Positions 1-10,339 of a DNA stretch of 64,000 nt are shown here, one piece after another. The stretch's first letter is position 1. Every line of letters begins with the position of its first letter. This stretch comes from Zygnema cylindricum (lineage: Eukaryota; Streptophyta; Zygnematophyceae; Zygnematales; Zygnemataceae). The position numbers were made by a program, and so were the translations under genes. The stretch spans positions 328,148 through 392,147 of the forward strand of contig JBBHKE010001378.1 in assembly GCA_037447655.1 (NCBI GenBank), in the 5' to 3' direction. The notes beneath the pieces were generated by a model. The model had not been told where the DNA came from. It saw nothing but the letters and a program-made list of their open reading frames with translations, and made no database searches.

Positions 1-361
1 TCACCCTTCTGACCCAAATAGGGTACTGGTTTGGGATTTTGTTAAAGGCATTTCTCCCGCCTCCTTAAGCGTTTTGGGTGCTTTGGTTACCTTCTTCTCT
101 TTTCTTTTCAGTCGCAGTTTTTGTGCTACCTGCTACTCACGTTTTGGTTCTTGTAGAGATTGATTTTGTTCTCTCTCCTCGCACCTCCGGTATTCCGTGG
201 TTGAGAGGTTTGTCCACAGTGTGAACGCCTTCTCTTAAATTTGGGTTGAGGAGGCTCTCTACTGTTCTCTACGAACTTACACCCGGGTCCCGATCCAAAT
301 CCTATATATTCCCTTTCTGCCTTCAATGAGCGTCTGATAGATAGTAATATATATGCTTATA

Positions 362-396
<35 letters not shown>

Positions 397-1366
397 CCTA
401 AACCTAGCCCTGGGCCCACATTCAAGCATCTCTTGTCATCTCTCGGAGGAGTTGGGTTTAAATTCTCTTCCGCAAGTGTGACACCTGTTTGGAGAGTTGG
501 TGCCTTATGGCCTCCACGCTCCTCTCTCTTGTTTTAGTTAGAGATGTTCTTGGTTTTGCACTCATCGTCCATCGTGTTTTTGACGCTGACTTTTCTTTTC
601 TCTTCTTCCATTGGTTTCGTGGGTTTTGCGAATTCCTCCGCCCTCTTTACGGAAATTGTTTTAGGGTTTGGTCATGGGATAAACCCAGTCTTCCCACTCT
701 TTGGTGCACTCTTTCTCAATTCTCTTCTCCACTCGAAGTTTGGTTAGGTCTCCCTCGTCTTCCTTTTCTCACTCTCTGGTTGGTTAGTGTACACGTGTTC
801 TCTAGTCTCTTGGTGTATATTGGCACTCAGTTCCCAAGGGGGGGGGGGGGGGGGGGGGGGAGGGAAGGGTTCAAACATGCAATATTGTTCGTGAGACTTG
901 TGATTGTAGCTTCTCTTGTGGTGGAAGGGTGTCACAACGCTAAAAGGAAACGACGGGATTTTGCACGTAACGTGTGGCGACGTGAAAGCCCGCTTGTTCC
1001 TTTTATTTTGTCCTTTTATAATGGGAATTACAGACGCCGATATGTTTCAAATCTGCCTTAGCGTTTAACGTCAAGCATGAGAGATTTACGCGGCTGCTTT
1101 TTTTGCGTAGTAATAATTGTTAAGAAATAATGGGGCCGACTTTATTAAAAAGCGCGATGGTAAACCATCTGAGTCCATAGGAACAAAGGGAAGTAGCATT
1201 GCTAAAACTGAAAAAAACCACATGACTACGGAATAAACAAAGAGGAAAATCAAGGCAAAACCGACGAAAATACGAAAGAATGACAGGGAAATCAAAAACA
1301 CCCTAAAAAGCAAAACCCCGCAAACAAAACATTAAAGGGAAAAACTAACACCAAAATAAAATAAAA
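1..1366. other. Unassigned DNA
   Basis: I recognise no gene here. The open frames on both strands have no motif I can name and look like chance frames. A TA microsatellite lies near 363-396 and a pure G tract at 838-860. Part of the right end (about 1080-1366) could be the 3' untranslated region of the LINE that follows on the minus strand, but no poly(A) tail or target duplication marks its boundary. Confidence 0.5.
838..860 (+). repeat. 23-bp poly-G tract
   Basis: An uninterrupted run of 23 G, flanked by CCCAA on the left and AGGGAAGGG on the right. It is a potential G-quadruplex former on the plus strand. Such a run is prone to length error in assembly. Confidence 0.9.
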
Positions 1367-2610
1367 TCCTACGGAAAGCAACCACGTAAGTCCCCGAATC
1401 TCGGAGGAGCAGGAGGAGGAAGTTCCGGAAGACGCCGTTGATCCATAACAACAATAGACGATCGAAGTAATATAGAAGCCAGCACCCGTTGTAGAGCCAC
1501 AGAAAAACGTTGACGAAAAAAGGAAGTAGGGACTAAAACAGAAGGACTCTTAGGTCCCCGCCTTTCGAACGAGCGCCGACCACAAGTACGGAAAAACTCT
1601 TCCAAAGCCACACCCACACAACCAAATATCTCCACCGCCATCGAAATGAAGCCATCCATAGCGTCGCGACAGGCATAATCACGCTCCTTCCTTTTAGCCG
1701 CTTCATGGGCGGCCACTCCCACATGCCGAGCCGCTAGGGTGGCGGTTGTAGTTGAGGTGGGGTTCGCCAAAACAATATCACCAAATGTACGACGTGCACC
1801 ATCAAGTAATACAAGGTCAATCCGATGAGAAGGAATAATGTGAGAGACCACGCGACGAATAGAAAATCACCCCTCAGAAGCGATAGTAGAAATGGTGTCT
1901 CGAATCGTGCGTATGTCCGGAACTTCCGCCTGCGATAACGGGGCTAATATTGAGCAGAACGTGGCCACAGGAGCAAACGAGTGAGCCAAGCAAATGTGGG
2001 TGAGGGAAGCCAAGCCGGAACCTAAGGGCCGTCGTGAACTGAGCCGGGGTGAAACGAATATTAGATAAGATAGGGACAGCCAATGGCCAAGCTCTAGAGC
2101 CAGGTCCACCAGAAGATAAGAAGCGTGCACGCGGAGAATCGGAAGGAAGCGCCTCGAGAAGCTTGGATTTAATAGTGGCGACAACCCGATCAGAAATGGA
2201 TTCCTGAATACACGCAACTGATGTCGTAACAAGAGTGGAAAAAATCGGCATGTCCTTGATAGCAGTCGGATTAAGAGAACGTGATGCATCCAAAAGGGAT
2301 CGTTGGAAGGGAAGCTCACTATCTAAAACACAGGGAACCACGGCGGCAAGAATAGGAGTGTCCCCAGCCAGAAAACGAGAGACAATAGTAGAAGCAACAA
2401 GGCACCAACTTCCCAAATAGGCGGCTGGAGCAACACGCGCCATCGACAGTAAACCCAAAACGCCAGCCGAGATAGGAAGAGAGGCTTAAATGCTTGCAAC
2501 AAGCCCGGGCTCGAGATCAAAAGCTCCACGGCCCAACAAACTGTGGAGGACATCCATAAGACGATCGTCGAACACAAAAAGTGAGGACAGAAAGGATGGG
2601 GTGGGAGGGG

Positions 2611-2968
2611 AAGTGCGAGTAAGGTAGGAGGGCCGGTGGGGCAAACATCGTGTCAGAAGAGCAAAGGCCACCTAGGGATCAGAAAGGTGAGGAAGGTCGT
2701 CCACGTGGGACAAATTTGTCTGAAGAGCGGAATCGAGGAATTTCGTGATGTATGGATCGCAACCAAGCGGGGAACCCAACACACGAATGAAGTGCGAGTA
2801 AGGTAGGAGGGCCGGTGGGGCAAACATCGTGTTAGAAGAGCAAAGGCCACCTAGGGATCAGAAAGGTGAGGAAGGTCGTCCACGTGGGACAAATTTGTCT
2901 GAAGAGCGGAATCGAGGAATTTCGTGATGTATGGATCGGAACAAAGCGGGGAACCCAACACACGAATG
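2611..2968. repeat. 179-bp tandem duplication inside the LINE
   Basis: Bases 2611-2789 are repeated head-to-tail at 2790-2968 with only a few substitutions (for example GTGTCAGAAG versus GTGTTAGAAG, and CGCAACCAAG versus CGGAACAAAG). The unit is not a multiple of three, so the duplication disrupts the reverse-transcriptase/connector frame and repeats the MAFALLTRCLPHRPS segment. Confidence 0.9.
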
Positions 2969-4487
2969 CCTTCGGAAAGAGGAGGGGTCTGAAAACCAGG
3001 ATGGGGAGTGAAAGGAGGAGGAATAGGACGTGGGGACCAAACAGTACACTTCGAGGGCTGGACCGAAAGATTGAGTTTGGCCAACCGAGTCTTGAAAACA
3101 TTATAGGCCGGTATAACTTGGTCTGAAGGACCAATAATGTGTGTGTCATCCGCAACTGAAGGGAAGAGGCAAGAAGGGTAAGCAGCAGCAGAAAATCGGA
3201 GAGCACGGTAATGGGCTAAGGCAAACAAAAGCTCCCCAAGAGGATCGCCTTGACGAGTGCCAATCGTGGAGGAAAGTGGGACCAACTCATCATCCGTGGA
3301 GAAAGAGAGGCTACCAGAGAATAAAAGGCTCTCACAAAAGAAAATATCTGGACAATCGGGGAAGGTGCAGCCATAAGCTCCGAAAAAATGGCATTCTGAT
3401 CCACTGTTTTAAAGGCATTAGAAACATCCACCTACAGAACTAACCAATCCGGATGGGCATCTAACAAAGCCCGGATCCCGTGGACCACGGCCTCACAACC
3501 CCCGGGGTTGCCACTCCGAACTGATGAGGAGAGAAATAATCATGAAAAGCGGGCAGGAGTTGGATGCAAATCGCACGAGCCACCAATCGATACAATACCT
3601 CGCCCACTGCAGTAGGACGGATTCCCCCATTGGGTTTGGTAACAGCTACGAAGCGAGACGGTGTGAGGAGATCGCAAATAAGAGAAGGGACATTGTCAGC
3701 CGCAATAAGAAAACATACTTGAAAAAACATATCAAAGCCCCGAGAACCAAATTTCGGAGGCAAAACGCCGCAAAATAACTCATAAAATGTGCTGAAAGAC
3801 CTCAGCTGAAAGATGTGGAGAAGTCGTAAGGGCTTTAATTAAACCGTCTCGATCCAAAAGAAAACAATCTGTCGGCTTGAAGGTGTGAATAGAGGGGGAC
3901 TGAGGGGTAGGAGCTGGCGGATGAAGAGCTCGAAGAATCTCAACAGTTGCAACAGACGACAGAGGAGCAGGAATAAATGGCTGGAGTCCTCGAACCGCTC
4001 GATAGAGCTCACCAACTCGGCCCAAATGTACCCCACGACGATAGGAGGATGGCACATCTAAAGTCCGCGATGTACGACGTGGTGTGAAAGAAGCACTTGC
4101 AACCTCAATCCTCGTACTCGGCATGAATGGCTCGCCAATCGCCTCGAAGGAATCGTTGACATCGAGTCATAGTTTCTCGGGCACCGTTACCACCGCCACG
4201 GCCAGGTAAGTCTAGAACCCAAAATGAGAACATGAAAAGGAGGTGTCAAGGCCCAACATCCGCGGGATGCGAATAAATATGGGACAAAGGAAGGTGGAGG
4301 GCGTCCTATACGATAATCTGCACAACCATCGGAATCAACGTGTTAACCCTGGACAGGGGCCCCCCAAATCATAAGCTCCGAGCACGTCTAAATCGCGTAC
4401 AAACGCCCAATCTTCGCTCGTAGGTCCGGACGAGAGTCTTGTGGAATAAATAGTAATAGAGGAAGGGTCACTCATGGACAAAAATTG

Positions 4488-4559
4488 TTGACAACTCTTT
4501 CTATGTCGGGCAATACCGGCACCGGTCGCGAAATGGTTTTGACAGCCGGTACATTCTAT
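4488..4559 (-). other. N-terminal C2HC zinc finger of the LINE
   Basis: The minus strand encodes CTGCQNHFATGAGIARHRKS followed by Cys: a C-x2-C, an aromatic and hydrophobic core, then His-x4-Cys. This fits a single nucleic-acid-binding C2HC finger upstream of the reverse transcriptase, as seen at the N-terminus of many LINE proteins. It lies about 360 bp upstream of the next recognisable LINE reading frame, with arginine-rich sequence between, so I take it as the start of the LINE protein. Confidence 0.6.
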
Positions 4560-4766
4560 CCGTGTTAAGGCTTGTGTGCGCGGTTTAGGTGGAGGAGGTT
4601 AACGAGGGAGAAGAGACGAGGGTGCAGGGCCGAACATGGTTATTGAATGAGAGGGAGAAGCATGGGACGTGATAGAGAGAGAGGAAGGGGGAAATGGGAA
4701 GGAGGAAAGGAAACCATGGGAAATAGATGGTGGAAATGGTAGTGGGACGAAACACATTTTTTCCGG

Positions 4767-4783
4767 TTGTGTGTGTGTGTGAG

Positions 4784-4828
<45 letters not shown>
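4767..4828. repeat. TG/GT microsatellite
   Basis: A long (TG)n tract interrupted once by GAGCATG. The long apparent open frame over it on the minus strand (poly Thr-His) is a product of the repeat, not a gene. Confidence 0.95.
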
Positions 4829-4829
<1 letters not shown>

Positions 4830-4980
4830 CTTGGCATTAAGGTTTGAGGTGTGTGTAATGTTAGTGGGGGGAAAGAGGTTTCTGTCGTGGAATGGAAGGG
4901 GAAGGAGCTTAAGGATTACGGAAGGAGGTCGCACCTAGGATTTCGCCCGTGTGCGTGCAGTTGACAGCGGCCGCAAGCCG

Positions 4981-5125
4981 GATCCGGAGGTACGTGTTTT
5001 ACAAAGAGCATGTGTTGTCGCGAAGTGATGGGGGAAAAGACAGGATCCGGAGGTACATGTTTACGGGGAGCAGGTGTTGTCGCGAAGTAATGGAGGAAAA
5101 GACAGGATCAGGAGGTACATGTTTG
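4981..5125. repeat. 62-63-bp minisatellite, about 2.3 units
   Basis: Units begin with GATCCGGAGGTACGTG (4981), GATCCGGAGGTACATG (5044) and GATCAGGAGGTACATG (5106). Each full unit contains GTGTTGTCGCGAAGT and ends in GGAAAAGACAG. Confidence 0.85.
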
Positions 5126-6629
5126 TTGTTTTTTTCCGTGTACGTTGTTAGTTTACTGTGGAACTGAAAATAGTGTTAACAACACTATTTGTTTCGTTAC
5201 AGTAACATGTTTTAATACTAGTAATGATGCACAGTGTAATCTCAAATAGAGTGTATTGTGAGACATTTAGGGTGAGTCTCTATGTACTTCAAACTTAGAG
5301 AATTTACTTTGATTTTTAGCGCAGATCCGGCTGACCCGGATTTCGGGTGTCCCTATGTGTACCAAACATAGTTCAAAAGTAGGTGAGAGTATTCCCAAAC
5401 AATATGCCTATTGTACGCAAAACATACAATATGGCCTTAAGACACATATTGTATTGGTCGCAAAATGAAAAAAATAGTAACAGGGTTGAGTTGCACATCG
5501 ATCGATAGAACATTAAACGTCATGTCTAAATTTTGAAAAACATTCGGACAAATTTGTATTTTTCCGTGAGTTTTGAGGTATTTTTTATTTAAACCGTCAG
5601 ATTTGGACGATCAGATGGTCGCTGATCAAAGTAGCGATCTAAGAAGATCGCATGAGAAGTCCATAACACAACTTACGATAGGACTTACGTCCGCGCTTTT
5701 TTTTTTCTCCGGGTTTTTTTTCCCGCGGAATGTCATCCTACGCGGTGCCAGTTCGCTAAAAAAGATCGTCCGGCGGCGTGCTGTGTACTATGATGATACG
5801 TCAGATTCATACGTTCGTACAAAAGTGTGCACAACACACACACGAACAGTATGCCTACTCTACGCGATTTTTGTGCTAAGTTTTGTGCGCCTACCAAAGG
5901 CCTACTATAAAAACGCCTACTTTTGAACTATGTTACCAAACGAAGTTGTCACTTAAGGGCGTGATAATTGTATACGTTGACAATGCCCGTGTCGGCTGTC
6001 GACAGTGTACAATTTGTGACGACACACCAAATTGTGAAAAAATTGCTTTGAACGTCGAATAACCTTGCGTGACATTTGAAGACGTTAAATGAATAGTGAA
6101 ATTTGAAGGAGAGAATGTGAGGCTGCGTGAGAAAAGCGGCGTGTGCGGCTTTGCTGTGGCGCCCTCGGAGATTTCTCACGATTTCGTCAAATGGCATCGT
6201 AAATTTCAGACCCTTGGAATGGAAAAATTCATACTGACCGAAACGCGACAAAACAAAACAAATTGTGTACTTTGAAAGACACAAACTGACAAAACATAAC
6301 GAATAATGTACCTTTCGCTTTCGCTAAAATTCTTTTGATTGTTTTTTAAATATTTTAACACGTGCGAATACGTGTTCTTATTTGTTTTTCCAAAATACTT
6401 TGTTTTAAAACACATCTGCCCCGTGTTTTAAAGAAAAGTTTGAAGATGACGTTTCCTGGCGTGGCCATGGGTCGAAGAACACAAAACGACAATATGTAGT
6501 ACATCTTAAATTGGATGATGACGTAAAATATACTTCTCCTTTTTCCTATTTTTTTGTACGGTTGAAAATTACGCGTTACGGGTCTTAAGTTTATGGGAAA
6601 ACGATATATAAAAACCCTTAATTTGGCAC

Positions 6630-7518
6630 TGAAATTCTGAGGTCTCCATTGACCCACAGAATGAGCAGCCTATGTAAAGCCTCTAGGATAATATTTGCCC
6701 CTTCTACTTTCCCGCTGAATAAACGCCGCCCAGGCACACAAATATTTTGACCAATCTCACCCCTGTGAGGACAAGACTCCCCTGAGTGAAACGCAAAAAG
6801 AATCACTGAATTTGCTCCCCTGAGCAGTAAGTTATGGCTGGTCAAAGATGACCTTTATAGTTACAAGCTCTCTTAGAGAGAGAGGTACCTAAATATTACT
6901 AAGTCTCGGTCTGCCTACTCACGACTACCTACTACTAAACCTTAGTCCAATAGGAACACTATATAGTACAAGAAGGTACAATGGGCGATGTACTTATTGT
7001 ACGACCATTGTACGACAAGGTCTACAAGGTGACACTTGTCAAATCGGAAGCCATGGTTCCTCCTCCCATCTTCTCCGATATCAAATAATGTGGCGCCACG
7101 TGGCACCGCGTGACGCTATCTCCGTATGCCGCCAAAATCTCACTTCGTGTGGCGGCTATAATGTCGGTCGTCCGATCAAAACATATTTTACACGGTTCAG
7201 ATTCGCGTACATGCAGGAATTGCTCCTTTTGGTTAGTTTGCTGTTACTTAGTTGTTGCGTTAATGTTTATATATTTATGAAACCCGTCACGTGTATCGTT
7301 TCGTAGCGCCTTAATGGTTTAGGCGTTAGGCTACAGAGAATTTAGAGGTCGCAAGTTCAAATCTAGACTTAGGCATCATTTTAGTAAAATACCCTTCACT
7401 TCAAAAACTGCCACTTTCTAAATATGGCGGCAGCCATGGCGCGCCTTTGATCCTCACTCTCTTTCTTTAAAGCAAAACTAAAATAGGGAAGTAAACTGTT
7501 AATTACCTCTTTTCAACA
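6630..7518 (-). mobile_element. Solo LTR, copia family F (889 bp)
   Basis: Starts TGAAATTCTGAGG and ends TTTTCAACA (plus strand), giving TG...CA ends. It is flanked by a perfect 5-bp duplication GGCAC (6625-6629 and 7519-7523). On its sense (minus) strand the last 20 bp are ATGGAGACCTCAGAATTTCA, which keep the LTR-borne gag start seen in the full elements. An antisense tRNA-like module lies at about 7303-7376. A solo LTR with an intact duplication indicates loss of the interior by LTR-LTR recombination. Confidence 0.9.
7303..7376 (+). other. tRNA-like module in LTR F (antisense to the element)
   Basis: A D-arm-like GCC-TTAATGGTTTA-GGC with the GG of a D-loop is followed, 38 nt later, by GCAAGTTCAAATCT. 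The latter carries a canonical T-loop TTCAAAT and fits the pol III B-box consensus. The anticodon and acceptor stems are not convincing, so this is tRNA-derived or tRNA-like rather than a functional tRNA. Confidence 0.5.
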
Positions 7519-8072
7519 GGCACATAGAGACGCACCCTCACTCTTTAACTCGCGATTAAACACTATACGGGTTAGGGTACGGCCCCATGTACTTGTAACT
7601 AAGCGAAGTTTGTTTTTTAGCGCGGATCCGACAAACCCGGGTTTATGTGTCTCTATGTGTTTACTCGAAATTGTTCCCTCTGTGACGATTGTATACGTCG
7701 ACAATGCCCGTGACGGCAAACAACGTCTACAATCTATCTTGCCGCACCGTATTTTTCAAAACTGTTTGAAGCGTCGCAAGACACATCGTAATTTTTGAAA
7801 CGATTTGGCATGTCACATGTCATTGCGTGACATCGTAGGCGTACAGCCTTGCAGCCGTGGCTGTACAAACATGCCCTTGCGTAAATCTCTCCCGTCCGGC
7901 CGCCATGATTTCGCAGATTTTTCATCTTCGCATAGTTTTCACCTTTTCGTGAAACGACACTGCACCATCGAGACCTTTCAAAAAGAAACTGTACAAGGTG
8001 CATGCGGACAAAAACAAACAGCCCTGTACTTTTTTCAGTCGTAAAAAACGTTTGAAAGCTTTGCACACGTGG

Positions 8073-9120
8073 TGAAACTCTAAGACCTCCATAAGTCCTC
8101 AGAGTGGACAGCTTCCAATAAGCCTCTAGGATAATCCTGACCCCTTTGTGTTTAAGCAAAAATAACTGCCACCCTGGCAAAAAAAATCTCTGACCACCTG
8201 CACCCCTGTGAAAGCAAGACTCCCCTGAGTCGATAGCAAAAAGAATCTCTGAATTTTCTCCCCTGAGCAGTAAGTTATGGAGGGTCAAAGTTGACCTTTT
8301 GTACAAAAGCTCTCTGGGAGAGAGGATCCTATCTTCTAATTTTTCTAAGTCCTATCTCTCTCACAGACTCTATCTACTGATGTACGGAACCAATCAGAAT
8401 ACAGTTCCGTACGCAAAAGTACAGCTGCCAGTGTACTTTATGTACGGACATTGTACGACATGGCCTAAATGTCCACACGTGGAATATTCGGATTCACTCC
8501 TTTAATCCTCGGAGATGCCGCGCTCCAATGAAACATCGCCACGTGTCATCCGATGTGGCGATGCCCACAAACCGCCGAAATCTTCTTCCGCGATCTCGGC
8601 GCTAATGTCGGCCGTCCGATTAAACTCGCATTTGATCATAGCCGTAATAAATACATGCGCGGTATTTGTTTCGCTTACGAAATCAATGCGCGGTATTGAT
8701 TTCTTATCAGTACCGCAATTCGTACTTTTACACTACCATATCTATGTATCCCGTTAACAGTTATAGTTAAATGATTTATCCTACGTGTACATGTTTAAAT
8801 CATTATCGTACTATATACCATGTAAGACTACTTCTTGACTTAACGGCTAAGGCTACCGGCTATCTGCTCTCTGTCGGCCGGTAGATACCAGGATCAAATC
8901 CTGTCGCCGGCACATACCTTTTAGTAATTAATTCCCTAACCAATATAAATTTCGCGTAAACCTCAGGATAGCCTAGGTAGCCATGGCTCTAGCTTCCCCT
9001 CCAATTTCTCACTGACTGCGACAAGTTTGAGAGTTGGAGAGAGAAGTTAGAGGTAGACTGCCTCGGCTTCTTTATTTCTATTCAGACCTAGAAAATACTT
9101 AAAAACCATTAATTTCTACA
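8073..9120 (-). mobile_element. Solo LTR, copia family B (1048 bp)
   Basis: Starts TGAAACTCTAAGACC and ends AATTTCTACA on the plus strand. It is flanked by the perfect duplication CGTGG (8068-8072, 9121-9125). It is closely similar to the LTRs of copia B (25429-26478 and 30832-31881). It carries the antisense tRNA-like module (about 8836-8912), a G-box (8538-8549) and the ACTTGTCGCAGTCACTGA block on its sense strand near 9010-9030. Confidence 0.9.
8538..8549. promoter_or_regulatory. G-box/ABRE-type motif in LTR U3
   Basis: GCCACGTGTCAT contains the palindromic CACGTG core bound in plants by bZIP/bHLH factors. Equivalent ACACGTGGC or CCACGTGG motifs occur at matching places in most other LTRs here (for example near 20813, 21538, 46016, 46660, 52026, 57979 and 60570), so the site is likely a promoter element of the LTRs. 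Activity is inferred. Confidence 0.45.
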
Positions 9121-9776
9121 CGTGGGAATATATTTTTTTATTTGTGTTAACGATTCTACTATGTTTAAAACACATTGCCGATGTGGTTTATGAGAAGTTT
9201 GAAGATGACGTGACAGTGGGTCGAAAAAGCACAAGACAACAATCTTTGTACATCCGTAAATTCGACGCTGACGCAAATTGTACTCAATAAATTTACGATT
9301 TCTTCGTACGGTGGCAACTTAAGGCAATACGGCGCTAAGTTTTAAATGAAAACGACAAAAAAACCCGTACTTAACCACATGGGGGCATACCATTAAAGTA
9401 TTGATGGTAATAGTTGTTGTTCTACAACCACCGGTGCAGGTGGAGGAGCAACAGTAGTAGTAGAAGTAGACATGATACACTCTCAGAAGCTATCAAGAAT
9501 CCTTCAAAACAGCTGTTCTTAAGTGCTCACCAATTCTTATACAAGCATCCAAACCTCACAAAACTCTATCAGAATATAGAGTAGCATAAACACTGATAAC
9601 TCCCAAAGTTATAGCACAATTGACCCCACAACACTCAAGATATAATACTCAGAAGTTTCCCAAAAAATGTGTGCAGTTTTACTACTTGGAAGTCTGGATA
9701 CATAATATGTTCCGAGTCCTAAGTCTTATACTTGTGTTGAACTGGCAACACTAGTGTACTTGAGAGGTACGTCAAA

Positions 9777-9893
9777 CCACTAAGCTACCACTAATCTGTC
9801 AAGCTACCACTGAGCTACCACTAAGCTACCACTGAGCTATCACTAAGCTACCACTGAGTTACCCACTAAGTTACCACTGAGTTCCCACTAAGT
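9777..9893. repeat. Short tandem array in the copia G LTR
   Basis: Alternating CCACTAAGCTA and CCACTGAGCTA 11-mers, decaying to AAGTTACCACTGAGTT at the right. Repeated in the 5' LTR at about 14873-14985. Confidence 0.85.
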
Positions 9894-10018
9894 TGACTAG
9901 AATCGTATCTATCGCAGTTGCTCTATCCTGTACAGAATCACATTAAGAATATCAGACGTTGCGTTGTCCGTACGGACAATATCAAATATAATCGTGGTTG
10001 CCTTGTCCTGTCTGTGTT

Positions 10019-10170
10019 GCAGCTTCGCTGCTGCGTTGCTCTGCTGCTGCGCTGCTCTGCTGTATAGCAGCTGCGCTGTTGTATAGCAGCTGCGCTGCTG
10101 TATAGCAGCTGCGCTGCTCTGTTGTATAGCAGCTGCGCTGCTCTCTGTATAGCAGCTGCGCTGCTCTGAG
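10019..10170. repeat. 19-bp minisatellite in the 3' LTR of copia G
   Basis: About five units of TATAGCAGCTGCGCTGYTG, containing the palindrome GCAGCTGC. The 5' LTR copy (about 15111-15310) has about eight units plus a variant. The unit core also occurs in the gypsy LTR (near 25396-25415). Confidence 0.9.
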
Positions 10171-10196
10171 ACTGAAAGCCTTCCAAAAAGACAACA

Positions 10197-10213
10197 CTCC
10201 CCTAAAGCTTTAG
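10197..10213 (-). other. Polypurine tract of copia G
   Basis: The minus strand reads GCTTTAGGGGAG directly before the 3' LTR start TGTTGTC. GGGGAG abutting the LTR is shared with copia A, B, D, E and H (AAATAAGGGGAG). Confidence 0.85.
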
Positions 10214-10339
10214 ACTTAGTATCCCGGCGCAGCTGCGGTGATAAACTAGCGCAGCATAGCAATTAGCAAGTCATCAATCCCACTACCTCACAATGGTGGA
10301 ATTATCGCAGAGTGGCAGTATAGCAGTGCAACAATTCAA

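Larger units (their letters stand above)
1369..4566 (-). pseudogene. Non-LTR retrotransposon (LINE) ORF, decayed
   Basis: Read on the minus strand, the pieces follow the order of one LINE protein: a C2HC finger (about 4559-4488), an arginine-rich stretch (about 4200-4100), and a linker ending at 3780. The reverse transcriptase begins near 3760 with LTPSRFVAVTKPNGGIRP, then MDVSNAFKTVDQNA near 3430, TRQGDPLGELLFALAH near 3260 and the catalytic core VADDTHIIGP near 3140. A thumb/connector follows (MAFALLTRCLPHRPSYL, then MARVAPAAYLGSW near 2440). The C-terminus has RIDLVLLDGARRTFGDIV followed by LANPT (about 1830-1740), which resembles the PD-(D/E)XK-like nuclease end of this family. Several frameshifts, an internal tandem duplication and a stop near 1866 break the frame. 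From memory, this RT type is common in bryophytes, lycophytes and ferns. The 5' end and any tail are not delimited. Confidence 0.8.
5270..7537. mobile_element. PIF/Harbinger-like non-autonomous element, copy 1 (split by a solo LTR)
   Basis: Terminal inverted repeats: left GGGTGAGTCTCTATGTAC at 5270; the right end, reverse-complemented, reads GGGTGCGTCTCTATGTGC. Flanking trinucleotides are TTA (5267-5269) and TCA (7538-7540), consistent with a 3-bp TTA duplication with one change. The left subterminal segment TTTTTAGCGCAGATCCG recurs in the other copies. No transposase frame is visible. A solo LTR (6630-7518) sits near the right end. PIF/Harbinger is inferred from TSD length and sequence, since no transposase is present. 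Confidence 0.65.
7575..9392. mobile_element. PIF/Harbinger-like non-autonomous element, copy 2 (split by a solo LTR)
   Basis: Left end GGGTACGGCCCCATGTAC; right end, reverse-complemented, GGTATGCCCCCATGTGG with one terminal base altered. TTA flanks both sides (7572-7574 and 9393-9395). Shares the subterminal TTTTTTAGCGCGGATCCG and the internal motif TTGTATACGTCGACAATGCC (7686 onward) with other copies. About 770 bp without the solo LTR at 8073-9120. Short frames at 7610-8044 have no recognisable domain. Confidence 0.7.
9415..10196 (-). repeat. 3' LTR of copia G (782 bp)
   Basis: TG...CA ends (plus strand: TGTTGTTCTACAACC to AAAGACAACA). Contains a CCACTAAGCTA/CCACTGAGCTA tandem array (about 9777-9893) and five units of a 19-bp minisatellite (about 10019-10170). 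Its copy of the gag start lies at about 9415-9473. Confidence 0.95.

Noticed and set aside
489-1061. 190-codon plus-strand open frame
   Set aside because: No recognisable domain, interrupted only by a poly-G-encoded glycine run, and an overlapping frame is also open; composition looks like chance in CT-rich DNA.
4599-4934. Open frame rich in Thr-His repeats
   Set aside because: Produced by the TG microsatellite; no domain.
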